DNA of 64,000 nt, taken from positions 52,878 through 116,877 of the forward strand of contig NZ_JACIAH010000017.1 in NCBI RefSeq assembly GCF_014194695.1, read 5' to 3'. The position numbers and the translations under genes were made by a program. This DNA is from Rhizobium sp. BK399. GTDB lineage: Bacteria > Pseudomonadota > Alphaproteobacteria > Rhizobiales > Rhizobiaceae. Positions 8,794 to 17,563 of this stretch are shown here, in pieces. Position 1 is the stretch's first letter, and each line of letters begins with the position of its first letter. Under the pieces are notes generated by a model that was given only the letters and a program-made list of their open reading frames with translations, had not been told where the DNA came from and made no database searches.

Positions 8794-9528
8794 CTAGACG
8801 AAAACCGCATCGCCAAGACGGATTGCCCCTGGCTCATCCGGTCGGCAATAGACCCCCATATTGCGGTTCCCAAATTTCATCACGTTCCGGAGAATGTCGG
8901 GATCGTTTTCCAGACCATCCTGAGCGATGATCGTAAAACCGCATCGTTTGGTTGGCGCGATTACCGTCGCGGCGACATTTCCAAGACGAACAGGCGCGTC
9001 GATCCAGTGCAGTTCGGCAAACCCGGAAAGATCGGCCTCAGCCTCCAGATAAATGTTGGGTCGGAACCTACGTCGGTCAGGATTTCCACTGGGGTGGATC
9101 TCCTTCAGATGGTCGACCGAAGCGCTTGTCAGAAGATGCAAGGGTGATACCTCGTACCGGTCAGCCGCAAATAAAGCGTCGCCGGACGCGGACCCCGTTC
9201 TCTCATATGGTCTGACCGCCACCTCGAATTCAAAGAAGCTCGTGAGCGCCTCCAGCAGCCGCGGCGCAGTGATAGGAAACCAGTTGTGGCCGGGCACTTG
9301 GACTTCCACATCACCATCCGACGCGGTCCGCGACTTGACAAAGACCGCTCTTTGCCAGCGCTTTTCACGCTCGGGATATGCGACCACACCCGTCGCCGCA
9401 TCGACCAGGGCAAACTGACGATCACCGACAAGGCCAGTCGCCGTAAGCCTACATTGTTCGATCTGTTCGCCCGTAGTTGAACTGACTGGATATCGCCACA
9501 GCTCACGGATCGTTCCGACCTTGCGCAT
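8794..9528 (-). CDS. MOSC domain-containing protein (MOSC N-terminal barrel plus MOSC)
   Basis: The about 244-residue protein starts MRKVGTIRELWRYPVSS, the usual beginning of MOSC_N. The MOSC core follows (RRFRPNI; then PTKRCGF with the cysteine that in this family binds molybdenum or sulfur). These proteins act in sulfur or molybdenum-cofactor-dependent reactions; the substrate is unknown. The same frame continues upstream without a stop into the C-terminal part of a broken AraC-type regulator, so gene finders may call a 300-residue chimera. The internal ATG at 9528, preceded by GGGGA, is the better start. Confidence 0.75.
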   Translation of the reverse strand: MRKVGTIRELWRYPVSSTTGEQIEQCRLTATGLVGDRQFALVDAATGVVAYPEREKRWQRAVFVKSRTASDGDVEVQVPGHNWFPITAPRLLEALTSFFEFEVAVRPYERTGSASGDALFAADRYEVSPLHLLTSASVDHLKEIHPSGNPDRRRFRPNIYLEAEADLSGFAELHWIDAPVRLGNVAATVIAPTKRCGFTIIAQDGLENDPDILRNVMKFGNRNMGVYCRPDEPGAIRLGDAVFV

Positions 9529-9530
9529 CC

Positions 9531-10520
9531 ATTGAATCCCCATTGCAGAGGCCCGAACCTGTGTCGGTGTCTGGCCAAAGATGCGCTTGAACGTGCGCGT
9601 GAAGTGAGAGGCATTCTCGTAGCCGACGTCAAGAGCAATTTCGATCAGCGACGTCTTCGATTGCACCAATAGCGCCCGCGCCCTCTCCATGCGCACGCGT
9701 GTGTAAGCCTGTGCGGGAGACTTCCAGCCTTGATCAGAAACAATCGCTCAAGTTGTCGCCGTGACAAACGAACCGAGGCTGCGAGCCTCGGGATCGTCAT
9801 CCCACCCTCGATGTGCTGTTCCATCATGATCATCGCGGCTTTCACGCACTTGTCTTCATAGTCATCGTGCAAAGGGCGCCGGGCTGGATGTCGCCGGCGG
9901 AACGCGCCTTTTCGATCTGCAGGACTTCCAGGGCATTTCTCTCGGCCTCGCGACTGATATACCGGAGCACGAGGACGGCTGCGATATCGGCGGCGCTGCT
10001 TCCGCCGGCACAGGAACCGCGTTGCCGATCCAGGTTGAATATCCGATCCGATCGCACGGCAAGATCGGGAAAGCGTTCGCGAAATTCCTTGTAGTGCAGC
10101 CAGCTCACGCATGTCTCATGCTTCGTCATCAATCCAGCCTCGGCAAGGATGAATGAGTCGGTGCAGAGACCGATCAACGGGATCCTGGCCGCATCCGCAC
10201 GCTTGGCGAAAGCGATCGTGTCGCGATCGACCGGATCCATGGCTGTCAGAAGTCCCCCAACAACAACAATGTCATCAAACTCGCCGGATCGACGAAATCC
10301 GGGGTCGGGGCCACCTGCACGCCGCAGCTGGAGGTGATCAGATGCCTGGTACTTCCAAGCACCTGCCAGTTTGCGGTCACGCGTCCCGAACGGTCGTGCT
10401 CGTCGCTCGCAGGCCTCAGCGTATCGACGAAGAGCGCAAACGCTGAAAGCGTAAAGGATCGAGCGAGCACGAATCCGACCTTCAGACGGCTGGCGGATTT
10501 GCCGACCGCGTCTCCCTGCC
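9531..10520 (-). pseudogene. Decayed GlxA-type AraC-family regulator (DJ-1/PfpI domain plus AraC HTH)
   Basis: The pieces of a GlxA-like regulator lie in order but in changing frames. FTLSAFALFVDTLRPASDE (about 10470-10400) is in one frame. FDDIVVVGGLL to ALCTMTMK (about 10290-9845) is in a second. RLAASVRLSRRQLERLF (about 9800-9720) is in a third. ALLVQSKTSLIEIALDVGY to FGQTPTQVRAS (9696-9545) is in the frame of the MOSC gene. At least three frameshifts separate them, and no stop divides the last piece from the MOSC protein. Intact relatives sense small metabolites through the DJ-1 domain. As it stands this cannot make a full regulator. Confidence 0.75.
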
Positions 10521-10525
10521 TGTAG

Positions 10526-10696
10526 TTGGTAGCTCATCGAGCTCACTCGCGCAGCGCGGTTTGCCTCCAGCTCGATGAAGCCTTCTCCAGCCATCTGGCG
10601 CATCAGTTCTCGCACCGGGGGGCGCGACAAGCCGAATTCTTCGCTCAGCGCTACCTCGTCAAGGACAGCACCCGGGGCAAGCTCCATGATCCGCAT
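10526..10696 (-). pseudogene. GntR-family regulator remnant (winged helix only)
   Basis: Codons from 10696 down give a GntR helix-turn-helix (LAPGAVLDEVALSEEFGLS, RPPVRELMRQMAGEGFIELE, then ANRAARVSSMS). The frame then runs into the decayed GlxA sequence instead of an FCD effector domain. Only about 57 residues of a normal 210-240-residue regulator remain. It begins about 48 bases from tRNA-Val, so it may mark a rearrangement point. Confidence 0.6.
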
Positions 10697-10743
10697 AGAT
10701 CACGGCCACCGACGCGGCGGACCGAACCGGACCGATCTCGCGA

Positions 10744-10819
10744 GGGCGATTAGCTCAGTTGGTAGAGCGCCTCGTTTACACCGAGGATGTCGGGAGTTCG
10801 AGTCTCTCATCGCCCACCA
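10744..10819 (+). tRNA. tRNA-Val (anticodon TAC)
   Basis: The cloverleaf is complete. The acceptor stem is GGGCGAT/ATCGCCC and the D-arm contains AGCTCAGTTGGTAGAGC. The anticodon stem is CCTCG/CGAGG with loop TTTACAC (anticodon TAC), the T-arm loop is TTCGAGT, and CCA is encoded at the 3' end. No downstream copy of the tRNA 3' end (an attachment-site repeat) was noticed. Confidence 0.97.
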
Positions 10820-10864
10820 GATTCCTCACAAATGTTTCAAAATAGATGCGTCGTATCACAGACG

Positions 10865-10960
10865 CGCCTCGCGATATCGTGTTTTCTCGTTCCGGTTGGC
10901 AAGGTATGCAGTGGCAAGGGGGACAGCCTGAGGAGGCTTAACCCGGAGAGGGTTTCGGCC
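10865..10960 (+). pseudogene. Fragment duplicated from the CurA-like reductase gene
   Basis: This stretch aligns base for base, with scattered changes and a one-base deletion, to about 12594-12690 inside the intact reductase gene; for example TTCCGGTTGGCAA and TATGCAGTGGCAA occur in both. Conceptual translation gives the same segment (IVxSxSGWQ, then after the frameshift YAVARGDSLRRLNPE versus YAVANGDGLRKLNPE). It is a decayed partial copy lying 46 bases after tRNA-Val. Confidence 0.75.
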
Positions 10961-11376
10961 TGCCATGAGCACCCTGTGACTGCAGTCATCGCGATCACTA
11001 TGACGATGATTGTGAAGCCGGAGCCAGAAGACTTCTCGGGCCCCGCCCGAGCTTTTTACTCGACGTTCTCCTCGGTCATGGAAGCGATAGAAAGTTCAAG
11101 CTTCCATCGAGCTCCTTGCTGGAATGGACAAGGGCCACGCGCGCCTCTCGGCCTCTATCATGAACGGCGTCGTCGCCGCGCCGGTGGTGGTCGGTGACCT
11201 GTCGCATGGGTCCCCATAGATCAAGCAATGCATGATCGCGCTACATCACACGATTGATATGCATTCGAGACTTGAGTTGCATTGGCCGTCACGCTGCTTG
11301 GGCCGCGTGCTTGGATGCAAGGCTTGGGTCATGCATCCGATCCGCTCCCATCCCGGGGAAAAATCTGGCGCGAGCT
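10961..11376. other. Non-coding or degraded stretch, no intact gene
   Basis: No open frame with convincing coding character was found. Around 11110-11220 one plus-strand frame reads LLAGMDKGHARLSASIMNG and then VVAAPVVV, faintly like the end of an NRAMP-type metal transporter, but this is too weak to call. Confidence 0.3.
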
Positions 11377-11856
11377 CTACAATCCGAGGTCAGAAAGACC
11401 AGGATGGTCGACCGGTCGAGGGCCGCCACGGTCCCACCTGTACTTGCGCTCCTGTTCCTTGATCGGCAGATCGTTGATGGAGGCGTATCGGCGTCGCATC
11501 AGGCCGTTGGATGCAAATTCCCAATTTTCGTTACCATAGGATCTGAACCAGTTGCCCGAGTCGTCATGCCATTCGTATGCGAACCGCACTGCTATCCGGT
11601 TTTCGTGAGCCGACCATAGTTCCTTAATAAGTCGGAATTCCAGTTCGCGCGCCCACTTGCGCGTGAGGAAGCCAACGATTGCTTCGCGACCGGTGACAAA
11701 CTCGGCGCGATTGCGCCATTGGCTGTCCTCGGTATACGCGAGCGAGACCTTATGGGGATCGCAGGTGTTCCATGCGTCTTCGGCACCCCTCACCTTCAAA
11801 ACGGCACTTTCGATGATGCAAGGAGGGAACGGTGGGCGTTCTTCATGCATTTGCAT
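11377..11856 (-). CDS. DUF1348 family protein (NTF2/SnoaL-like fold)
   Basis: The about 159-residue protein has the DUF1348 hallmarks AEDAWNTCDPHKVSLAYTED, WRNRAEFVTGR, KELWSAHENRIAVRF and RSYGNENWEF. It has the length of the family and the expected NTF2-like alpha+beta cone fold. The ATG at 11856 follows GGAAGGGG; 11850 is an alternative start. Members are small cytoplasmic proteins of unknown function. Confidence 0.85.
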   Translation of the reverse strand: MQMHEERPPFPPCIIESAVLKVRGAEDAWNTCDPHKVSLAYTEDSQWRNRAEFVTGREAIVGFLTRKWARELEFRLIKELWSAHENRIAVRFAYEWHDDSGNWFRSYGNENWEFASNGLMRRRYASINDLPIKEQERKYRWDRGGPRPVDHPGLSDLGL

Positions 11857-12323
11857 ACCCCTTCCGCTTCGATCGCCGATTTGCTGCAAATATATTGCCA
11901 ATGAATTTTTGCAGGTCCTAGGTTCTCAGCCAAATATTGGTGCTTGGACCCCGCTGCAATGGGAACGGTGTTAGGGCTGCCAATCCCGATCGATGCGTGC
12001 CTCCTCTGTGAAAGGCTGTGAGCGGCCAACCATCCCTTCTGTGGACGCAGCAACACCATGCAGGCAGCAACTGTCAGGGGCGCAAAATCGAGATAAGAGG
12101 CGCCCAGAGCGGTGGATTGAACGAGCAGCCAGGTCCGTCCGCTTGCCACGTCCGGCCAAGGTCGTAACACAAAACTGGACGCTTGGAGGAAGGACGTTTC
12201 TGCCGAAACCCGTGTACATTGACCAACAGGCGTGGGAACGAGTATCACAGGTGTCGGCGACGCCTTTCGGGCGAAACAGCGCGCCCATCCATGAGCTCAC
12301 GGGCGCGCCTCGAAGAGGAGCAA
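11857..12323. other. Intergenic stretch between divergent genes
   Basis: It holds the upstream regions of the DUF1348 gene (minus) and the CurA-like gene (plus). The open frames here have no recognisable protein character. AGAGGAG just before 12324 is the ribosome-binding site of the plus-strand gene. Confidence 0.4.
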
Positions 12324-13349
12324 ATGTTGACCGACAGCCTTACGAATTTTCGGGTAACGTTGGCCTCACGCCCTGTTGGCGAGCCGACCGAAGCGAATTT
12401 CAGGATTGATCGGCGGCCGGTGCCCGAGATTGCCGAAGGAGAGATCCTGCTTCAGGTCCTGTACCTGTCGCTCGACCCATATATGCGGGGTCGGATGGAT
12501 GCCGCCAAGTCGTACGCCGCTCCCGTAGCCATTGGCGACGTCATGGAAGGTGGAACGGTCGCGCGCATATTGAAAAGCCGGAATCGCAGCTACACGCCTG
12601 GTGAGATCGTACTCTCTCATTCCGGTTGGCAAAGCTATGCAGTGGCAAATGGCGACGGCTTAAGGAAGCTCAACCCTGAGAGTGCGCCCATATCCACAGC
12701 TCTTGGGGTTCTGGGCATGCCGGGCTTTACGGCCTACGCCGGTCTTCGCAATATCGGCAAGCCGATGGCCGGGGAAACCGTTGTCGTGGCGGCGGCCAGC
12801 GGGGCAGTCGGATCCGCCGTCGGGCAGATAGCCAAGATCAATGGCGCGCGCGCCGTTGGGATTGCAGGCGGCAAGGAGAAATGCACATTCGTTCTCGACG
12901 AACTTGGTTTCGATGCTGTTATCGACCACACCAAGGCGGATTTTGCTGACGCGCTCGCCGCCAGCTGTTCCAATGGCATTGATGTCTATTTCGAGAACGT
13001 TGGCGGCCCGATCTGGGATGCGGTATTTCCCCTCCTCAACGATTTCGCCCGCGTACCCGTTTGCGGCCTGATTGCACACTACAACGGCGAGGTTTCTGCA
13101 CGACCGGATCGGCTGACTGACGTCATGCGGACAATCCTTCGCAAGAGCCTGACCATTCGTGGCTTCATTCAGCGCGAATTTGCCGACCAGCGACCGGAAT
13201 TCTACCAAGAGGCATCAAAATGGATTGCCGAAGGCCGCCTGAAATATCGTGAAGATATCGTGGATGGCCTGGAGAATGCGCCAAGGGCATTCATAGGCCT
13301 TCTGAAGGGTCGAAACTTTGGCAAGTTGATTGTCCGCGTAAGCGAGTGA
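12324..13349 (+). CDS. NADP-dependent oxidoreductase, CurA/prostaglandin-reductase type (MDR)
   Basis: The 341-residue protein starts at the ATG at 12324 after AGAGGAG. It has the CurA/YfmJ/PTGR layout: LSLDPYMRGRM near residue 55, SGWQSYAV, GMPGFTAYAGL, the nucleotide-binding AASGAVGSAVGQIAK, then YFENVGGPIWDAV and GRLKYREDIVDGLENAP near the end. There are no zinc-binding cysteines. The family reduces alpha,beta-unsaturated ketones and aldehydes with NADPH. A broken copy of its middle part lies about 1.7 kb upstream. Confidence 0.9.
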   Translation: MLTDSLTNFRVTLASRPVGEPTEANFRIDRRPVPEIAEGEILLQVLYLSLDPYMRGRMDAAKSYAAPVAIGDVMEGGTVARILKSRNRSYTPGEIVLSHSGWQSYAVANGDGLRKLNPESAPISTALGVLGMPGFTAYAGLRNIGKPMAGETVVVAAASGAVGSAVGQIAKINGARAVGIAGGKEKCTFVLDELGFDAVIDHTKADFADALAASCSNGIDVYFENVGGPIWDAVFPLLNDFARVPVCGLIAHYNGEVSARPDRLTDVMRTILRKSLTIRGFIQREFADQRPEFYQEASKWIAEGRLKYREDIVDGLENAPRAFIGLLKGRNFGKLIVRVSE

Positions 13350-13573
13350 GTGGACAGTCAGCTGTCAAGAGACCCTATGTCCGAGCCGGCCGCCTTATCG
13401 CCTTGGCCATTTACGACGAGTGGTCGCGACACAACAGATGGGAGTGGTCGACCAGCATATTCCGCCGTCGCTAGATTTGCCGCCCGCAAATCGGACTTTA
13501 CCTGTGCCAGCAGAGCAGCCCACCAACTGACTGCGATCGGTACGCTCGGCCGCTCTCGGGCTTTTCGAAGCGG

Positions 13574-14521
13574 TCAGGCGGACCGCTCTACCTCCGGCAA
13601 CACCTCGAAGAGATCGCCGACGAGACCGTAGTCGGCGACCTGGAAGATTGGCGCCTCCTCGTCCTTGTTGATGGCGACGATGACCTTCGAATCCTTCATG
13701 CCGGCGAGATGCTGGATGGCGCCTGATATGCCGCAGGCGATGTAAAGGTCAGGTGCCACGACCTTGCCGGTCTGCCCGACCTGCCAGTCGTTCGGGGCGT
13801 AGCCGGCATCGACGGCGGCGCGCGAGGCGCCGACGGCGGCCCCGAGCTTGTCGGCGACCGGCAGGATGACTTCCTTGAACTTCTCGGCCGAGCCCAGCGC
13901 CCGGCCACCCGAGATGATGATCTTCGCCGAGGTCAGTTCCGGACGCTCGGAGGCCGACAGCGCCTCCTTGACGAAGGTCGAGAGACGAGAAGAAAGGGCT
14001 GCCGTCGAGATCTCCTCGACGGCAGCAGTTGGGCCTTGGGGACCGGCCTGGGAGAACGAAGCGGTGCGCACGGTGATGACCTTCCTGGCGTCGGTCGCCT
14101 TCACCGTCTGGATGGCGTTGCCGGCATAGATCGGCCGCTTGAATGTGTCCGCCGAGACCACTTCGATGATCTCCGAGACCTGGGCGACGTCGAGCAGGGC
14201 GGCAACGCGCGGCATGACGTTCTTGCCGGTCGAGGTGGCGGCGGCAATGATCGTATCATAGCTTGCCGCGAGTGAAACGATCAGTTCGCCGAGCGGCTCG
14301 GCCAGATTGTTGGCAAGCGCGTCGCTTTCGGCGAGCAGCACCTTGGAGACACCGGAGAGCCCGGCAGCCGCATTGGCCGCTGGTTTGGCGCCCTTGCCGG
14401 CGACGAGCACGGTGACGTCGCTACCCTGCTCCTTGGCAATCATAGTTGCTGCCGTCAGCGCCTTGGCGGTCTGGTCGGAAAGGTGGCTGCCGTCGTGATC
14501 AGCCAGAAGAAGAATGGCCAT
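13574..14521 (-). CDS. etfA: Electron transfer flavoprotein alpha subunit
   Basis: The 315-residue EtfA/FixB-type protein starts MAILLLADHDG. It has the FAD-binding C-terminal domain with SGGRALGSAEKFK, QVGQTGKVVAPDLYIACGIS and GAIQHLAGM. With EtfB it carries electrons from flavin dehydrogenases to the ETF-ubiquinone oxidoreductase. It is the third gene of a minus-strand run stcD-like, etfB, etfA, only 24 bases from etfB. This suggests it serves the adjacent demethylase rather than fatty-acid oxidation in general. Confidence 0.95.
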   Translation of the reverse strand: MAILLLADHDGSHLSDQTAKALTAATMIAKEQGSDVTVLVAGKGAKPAANAAAGLSGVSKVLLAESDALANNLAEPLGELIVSLAASYDTIIAAATSTGKNVMPRVAALLDVAQVSEIIEVVSADTFKRPIYAGNAIQTVKATDARKVITVRTASFSQAGPQGPTAAVEEISTAALSSRLSTFVKEALSASERPELTSAKIIISGGRALGSAEKFKEVILPVADKLGAAVGASRAAVDAGYAPNDWQVGQTGKVVAPDLYIACGISGAIQHLAGMKDSKVIVAINKDEEAPIFQVADYGLVGDLFEVLPEVERSA

Positions 14522-14545
14522 GGATATGTCTCCCTTTCTCGAACC

Positions 14546-15295
14546 CTAGAGGACGCCGGCTTCGGTCTTCAGCTTCTCGACCAGCTCGGCGACCGACTTG
14601 ACCTTGACGCCCGCCTTGCGGCCGGACGGCTCTTCGGTCTTCAAGACCTTCAGGCGCGGCGCGGTGGAGACGCCGAAATCGGCGGGGCTTTTCTTGTCGA
14701 GCGGCTTCTTCTTCGCCTTCATGATGTTCGGCAGCGAAGCGTAGCGTGGCTCGTTGAGGCGGAGATCAGTGGTGACGACGGCCGGGAGCTTGACGTCGAT
14801 GGTCTGCAGGCCGCCGTCGACTTCCCGCGTCACGGTTGCCTTGCCATCACCGATTTCGATCTTCGAGGCGAAGGTTGCCTGCGCGGTGCCAAGCAGTGCC
14901 GCCAGCATCTGGCCGGTCTGGTTGGAGTCGTCGTCGATCGCCTGCTTGCCAACGATGATGAGGCCCGGCTGTTCGGCGTCGGCGACGCCCTTCAGGATCT
15001 TGGCAACGGCGAGTGGCTCGACGGCATCGTCGGTCTCGACCAGGATCGCCCGGTCCGCGCCCATGGCGAGTGCGGTGCGCAGCGTCTCTTCAGACTTGGC
15101 AGGACCGATCGACACGACAACGACTTCCTCGGCCTTGCCGGCTTCCTTCAGCCGCAACGCCTCCTCCACCGAGATCTCGTCGAACGGGTTCATCGACATC
15201 TTCACATTCGAAAGCTCGACGCCTGTGCCGTCCGGCTTCACGCGGATCTTCACGTTGTAATCAACCACCCGTTTCACGGGGACGAGAATTTTCAT
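14546..15295 (-). CDS. etfB: Electron transfer flavoprotein beta subunit
   Basis: The 249-residue EtfB has MKILVPVKRVVDYNVKIRV at its start, the NPFDEISVEEALRLKEAG segment, ALAMGADRAILVE and the signature LRLNEPRYASLPNIMKAKKK. It binds AMP and pairs with EtfA. It lies between the flavoprotein demethylase gene (87 bases away) and etfA, and is probably co-transcribed with both. Confidence 0.95.
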   Translation of the reverse strand: MKILVPVKRVVDYNVKIRVKPDGTGVELSNVKMSMNPFDEISVEEALRLKEAGKAEEVVVVSIGPAKSEETLRTALAMGADRAILVETDDAVEPLAVAKILKGVADAEQPGLIIVGKQAIDDDSNQTGQMLAALLGTAQATFASKIEIGDGKATVTREVDGGLQTIDVKLPAVVTTDLRLNEPRYASLPNIMKAKKKPLDKKSPADFGVSTAPRLKVLKTEEPSGRKAGVKVKSVAELVEKLKTEAGVL

Positions 15296-15382
15296 GAATG
15301 CACCTGTTCGTTAGAGTTTGGAAACGAGCCATCGCTTGTCTTCCCTGCGGTACCGAAAGATTCGACAAGTCGCATTCTTGGT

Positions 15383-17419
15383 CTACAGATCCTTTGCTAT
15401 GCGCAGGCCATCGTAGATGGCCGCATGGGTATTGCGCGCCGCCACCGCGTCGCCGATCCGGAAGAGCTGGAAAAGTCCTTCCCTATTGCGGACCACCGAC
15501 TGCGGCTTGCCTTCCAGGAGCTCGTCATAGGAGGTCTCTCCGAGATTGCTCGAAAGCGGCTTGAGGTCGAAGTAGAGCTGATCGAGCGGGATCGTCCCGT
15601 GGTTGACGACAATCTGGTCGACGATGCGCTGTTTCGACACACCGCCGTAATCGCTGCCGACCATGGCGACAATCTGGTTTCCCTTCCTTTCAGCGGATTC
15701 GAGGCGGAATGTAACTGTGAAGGTCACGTCCAGCTTCTGAAGAGATCGCATGTAAGGGACGAGGTTCATGGCCATGACCTCGGGGGCGAAAGAACGATCG
15801 GGCGTCATGATCTCGACCTTCGCGCCCGCCTTGGCCAGGAATTCGGCGGCCTGGAGACCAGCGTGGTCTCCGGCATCGTCGAAGACGAGGACATTCGTGC
15901 CGGGCTTCACATCTCCGGAAATGATATCCCAGGACGACACGACAAGATCGTTGCCCCTGGTCAGAACCTCGGTGTGAGGCAGGCCGCCTGTCGCGATGAT
16001 GACGACGTCGGGTTTCTCCGCCGTGATCGTGTCTGTCTCTGCCCACGTATTGAAATGGAAAGTGACACCGAGTTTTTCGCACTGGGCCATGCGCCAATCG
16101 ATGATGCTGATCATCTCGCGGCGGCGTTCGCTCTGGGCAGTCAGCCGGATCTGCCCACCCGGATTGCTTGCCGCTTCAAATACGACGACCTCGTGACCGC
16201 GCTCGGCGGCGACGCGAGCCGCTTCGAGACCAGCCGGCCCTGCGCCGACTACCACCACTTTCCTGGGGACATCGGTCTTCGGGATCACGTGGGGCATCGT
16301 TTGCTCGCGTCCGGTTGCCGCGTTGTGGATGCAGAACGCCATGCCACCCTGGTAGATCCGGTCCAGACAGTAGTTGGCACCAACGCACGGCCGGATGTCT
16401 TCTTCCCGTTTCTCGATGATCTTGCGGACGATATGGGGATCTGTCATGTGCGCGCGTGTCATGCCGACCATGTCGACCTTCCCGGCCGCAATGGCGTAAC
16501 GCGCCGTGGCAACATCCGGGATCTTTGCCGCATGGAAGGTCGGAAAGTTTGTTGCCGCCCTGATTTCGCCGGCGAAGTCGAGATGGGGCGAGTTGGCCAT
16601 TCCCTGGATCGGAATGACGTCAGTCAGACCCGGATCAGTATCGATATGCCCGCGAATGACGTTCAGGTAGTCGATGAGGCCGCTGTCGCGAAGTCTGCGG
16701 GAGATTTCAAGACCTTCCTCCTTGCCAGTGCCGCCGGGAAGGCGTTCGTCAGCGGTGTAGCGGACGCCGAGGATAAATTCGTTCCCGACCCTTTCTCGCA
16801 TCGCCCTGAAGACGTCGAGACAGAAGCGCATGCGGTTTTCGAGTGACCCTCCGTACGGGCCATCGAGTTCGTTGGTCAGCGGCGATGCGAACTGATCGAT
16901 CAGATGGCCGTAGGCCTCGAGCTCCACGCCATCCATGCCGCCAGCCTTCATGCGCTCGGCGGCGTCGGCAAAGTCCTTGATGATGCGCTCGATATCCCAA
17001 TCTTCAAGCTTCTTCGGAAATGCCCGATGCGCGGCTTCACGATGATGGGATGGGGCAACGACCGGGAGCCAGTCCCCCTTATCCCAACGCGTTCGCCTGC
17101 CAAGGTGGGTGAGCTGGATCATGATCGCAGCACCCTGCTCGTGGACGGCGTCCGTCATCTCCCTCACCCAGGGTACGATCTCGTCCTTGTATGCCAGAAG
17201 ATTGTTGAAGACAGGCGGGCTGTCCTTGGACACGGCTGCAGAGCCGGCCGTCATTGTCATCGCAACGCCACCCTTGGCGCGTTCGACCGTATAGGCCCGG
17301 TAGCGCTCTTTCGGCATGCCATCCTCTGGATAGGCTGGCTCATGGGATGTCACGATGATGCGATTGCGCAGTCTGAGGTGCTTGAGTTGGTACGGCTGCA
17401 GGAGGGGATCGTTCGACAT
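15383..17419 (-). CDS. stcD: NADH:flavin oxidoreductase, probable N-methylproline demethylase (StcD-like)
   Basis: The 678-residue, two-part enzyme of the trimethylamine-dehydrogenase/2,4-dienoyl-CoA-reductase family has an N-terminal OYE-like FMN barrel (about 1-340; LLQPYQLKHLRLRNRI, LENRMRFCLDVFRAMRERVG). A cysteine segment follows (CVGANYC, then GGMAFCIHN). A C-terminal FAD/NAD domain starts with VVVVGAGPAGLEAARVAAER. As I recall, Rhizobium meliloti StcD has this same length. Only three of the four cysteines that hold the 4Fe-4S cluster in trimethylamine dehydrogenase are present. Electrons probably pass to the EtfAB encoded just downstream. The exact methylamine substrate is inferred. 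Confidence 0.78.
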   Translation of the reverse strand: MSNDPLLQPYQLKHLRLRNRIIVTSHEPAYPEDGMPKERYRAYTVERAKGGVAMTMTAGSAAVSKDSPPVFNNLLAYKDEIVPWVREMTDAVHEQGAAIMIQLTHLGRRTRWDKGDWLPVVAPSHHREAAHRAFPKKLEDWDIERIIKDFADAAERMKAGGMDGVELEAYGHLIDQFASPLTNELDGPYGGSLENRMRFCLDVFRAMRERVGNEFILGVRYTADERLPGGTGKEEGLEISRRLRDSGLIDYLNVIRGHIDTDPGLTDVIPIQGMANSPHLDFAGEIRAATNFPTFHAAKIPDVATARYAIAAGKVDMVGMTRAHMTDPHIVRKIIEKREEDIRPCVGANYCLDRIYQGGMAFCIHNAATGREQTMPHVIPKTDVPRKVVVVGAGPAGLEAARVAAERGHEVVVFEAASNPGGQIRLTAQSERRREMISIIDWRMAQCEKLGVTFHFNTWAETDTITAEKPDVVIIATGGLPHTEVLTRGNDLVVSSWDIISGDVKPGTNVLVFDDAGDHAGLQAAEFLAKAGAKVEIMTPDRSFAPEVMAMNLVPYMRSLQKLDVTFTVTFRLESAERKGNQIVAMVGSDYGGVSKQRIVDQIVVNHGTIPLDQLYFDLKPLSSNLGETSYDELLEGKPQSVVRNREGLFQLFRIGDAVAARNTHAAIYDGLRIAKDL

Positions 17420-17461
17420 CTGTCGTGCTCCGAATTAGCAATCGGTCAGGACGCTAGGTGG

Positions 17462-17538
17462 AATGTACATATGTGTCAACATTGAAAACATGAGGGTTAA
17501 ATTTTATTGACAGTAATGTACATTTTAATTGTGTTGAC
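17462..17538. promoter_or_regulatory. Divergent promoter/operator region with repeated AATGTACAT
   Basis: Between stcD-like (minus) and the TetR gene (plus) the motif AATGTACAT occurs at 17462-17470 and 17515-17523, start to start 53 bases. The second copy extends to the perfect palindrome AATGTACATT. GTCAACA (17475-17481) and its reverse complement TGTTGAC (17532-17538) also flank the AT-rich middle. This is a plausible operator pair for the adjacent TetR regulator. Confidence 0.5.
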
Positions 17539-17563
17539 CTTAACCATTTGCTAGGAGTTGCTC

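Noticed and set aside
10961..11220. Possible NRAMP transporter C-terminal remnant
   Set aside because: Only a short hydrophobic stretch looks similar, and no second block supports it.
10744..13349. Genomic island bounded by tRNA-Val with a direct repeat of the tRNA end
   Set aside because: No repeat of the tRNA 3' end and no integrase gene were seen within the window, so an island boundary cannot be claimed.
14483..16846. Very long open plus-strand frame (787 codons)
   Set aside because: It is antisense to etfA, etfB and the stcD-like gene, all of which have clear family motifs; its own translation has no recognisable domain and is typical of GC-rich antisense frames.
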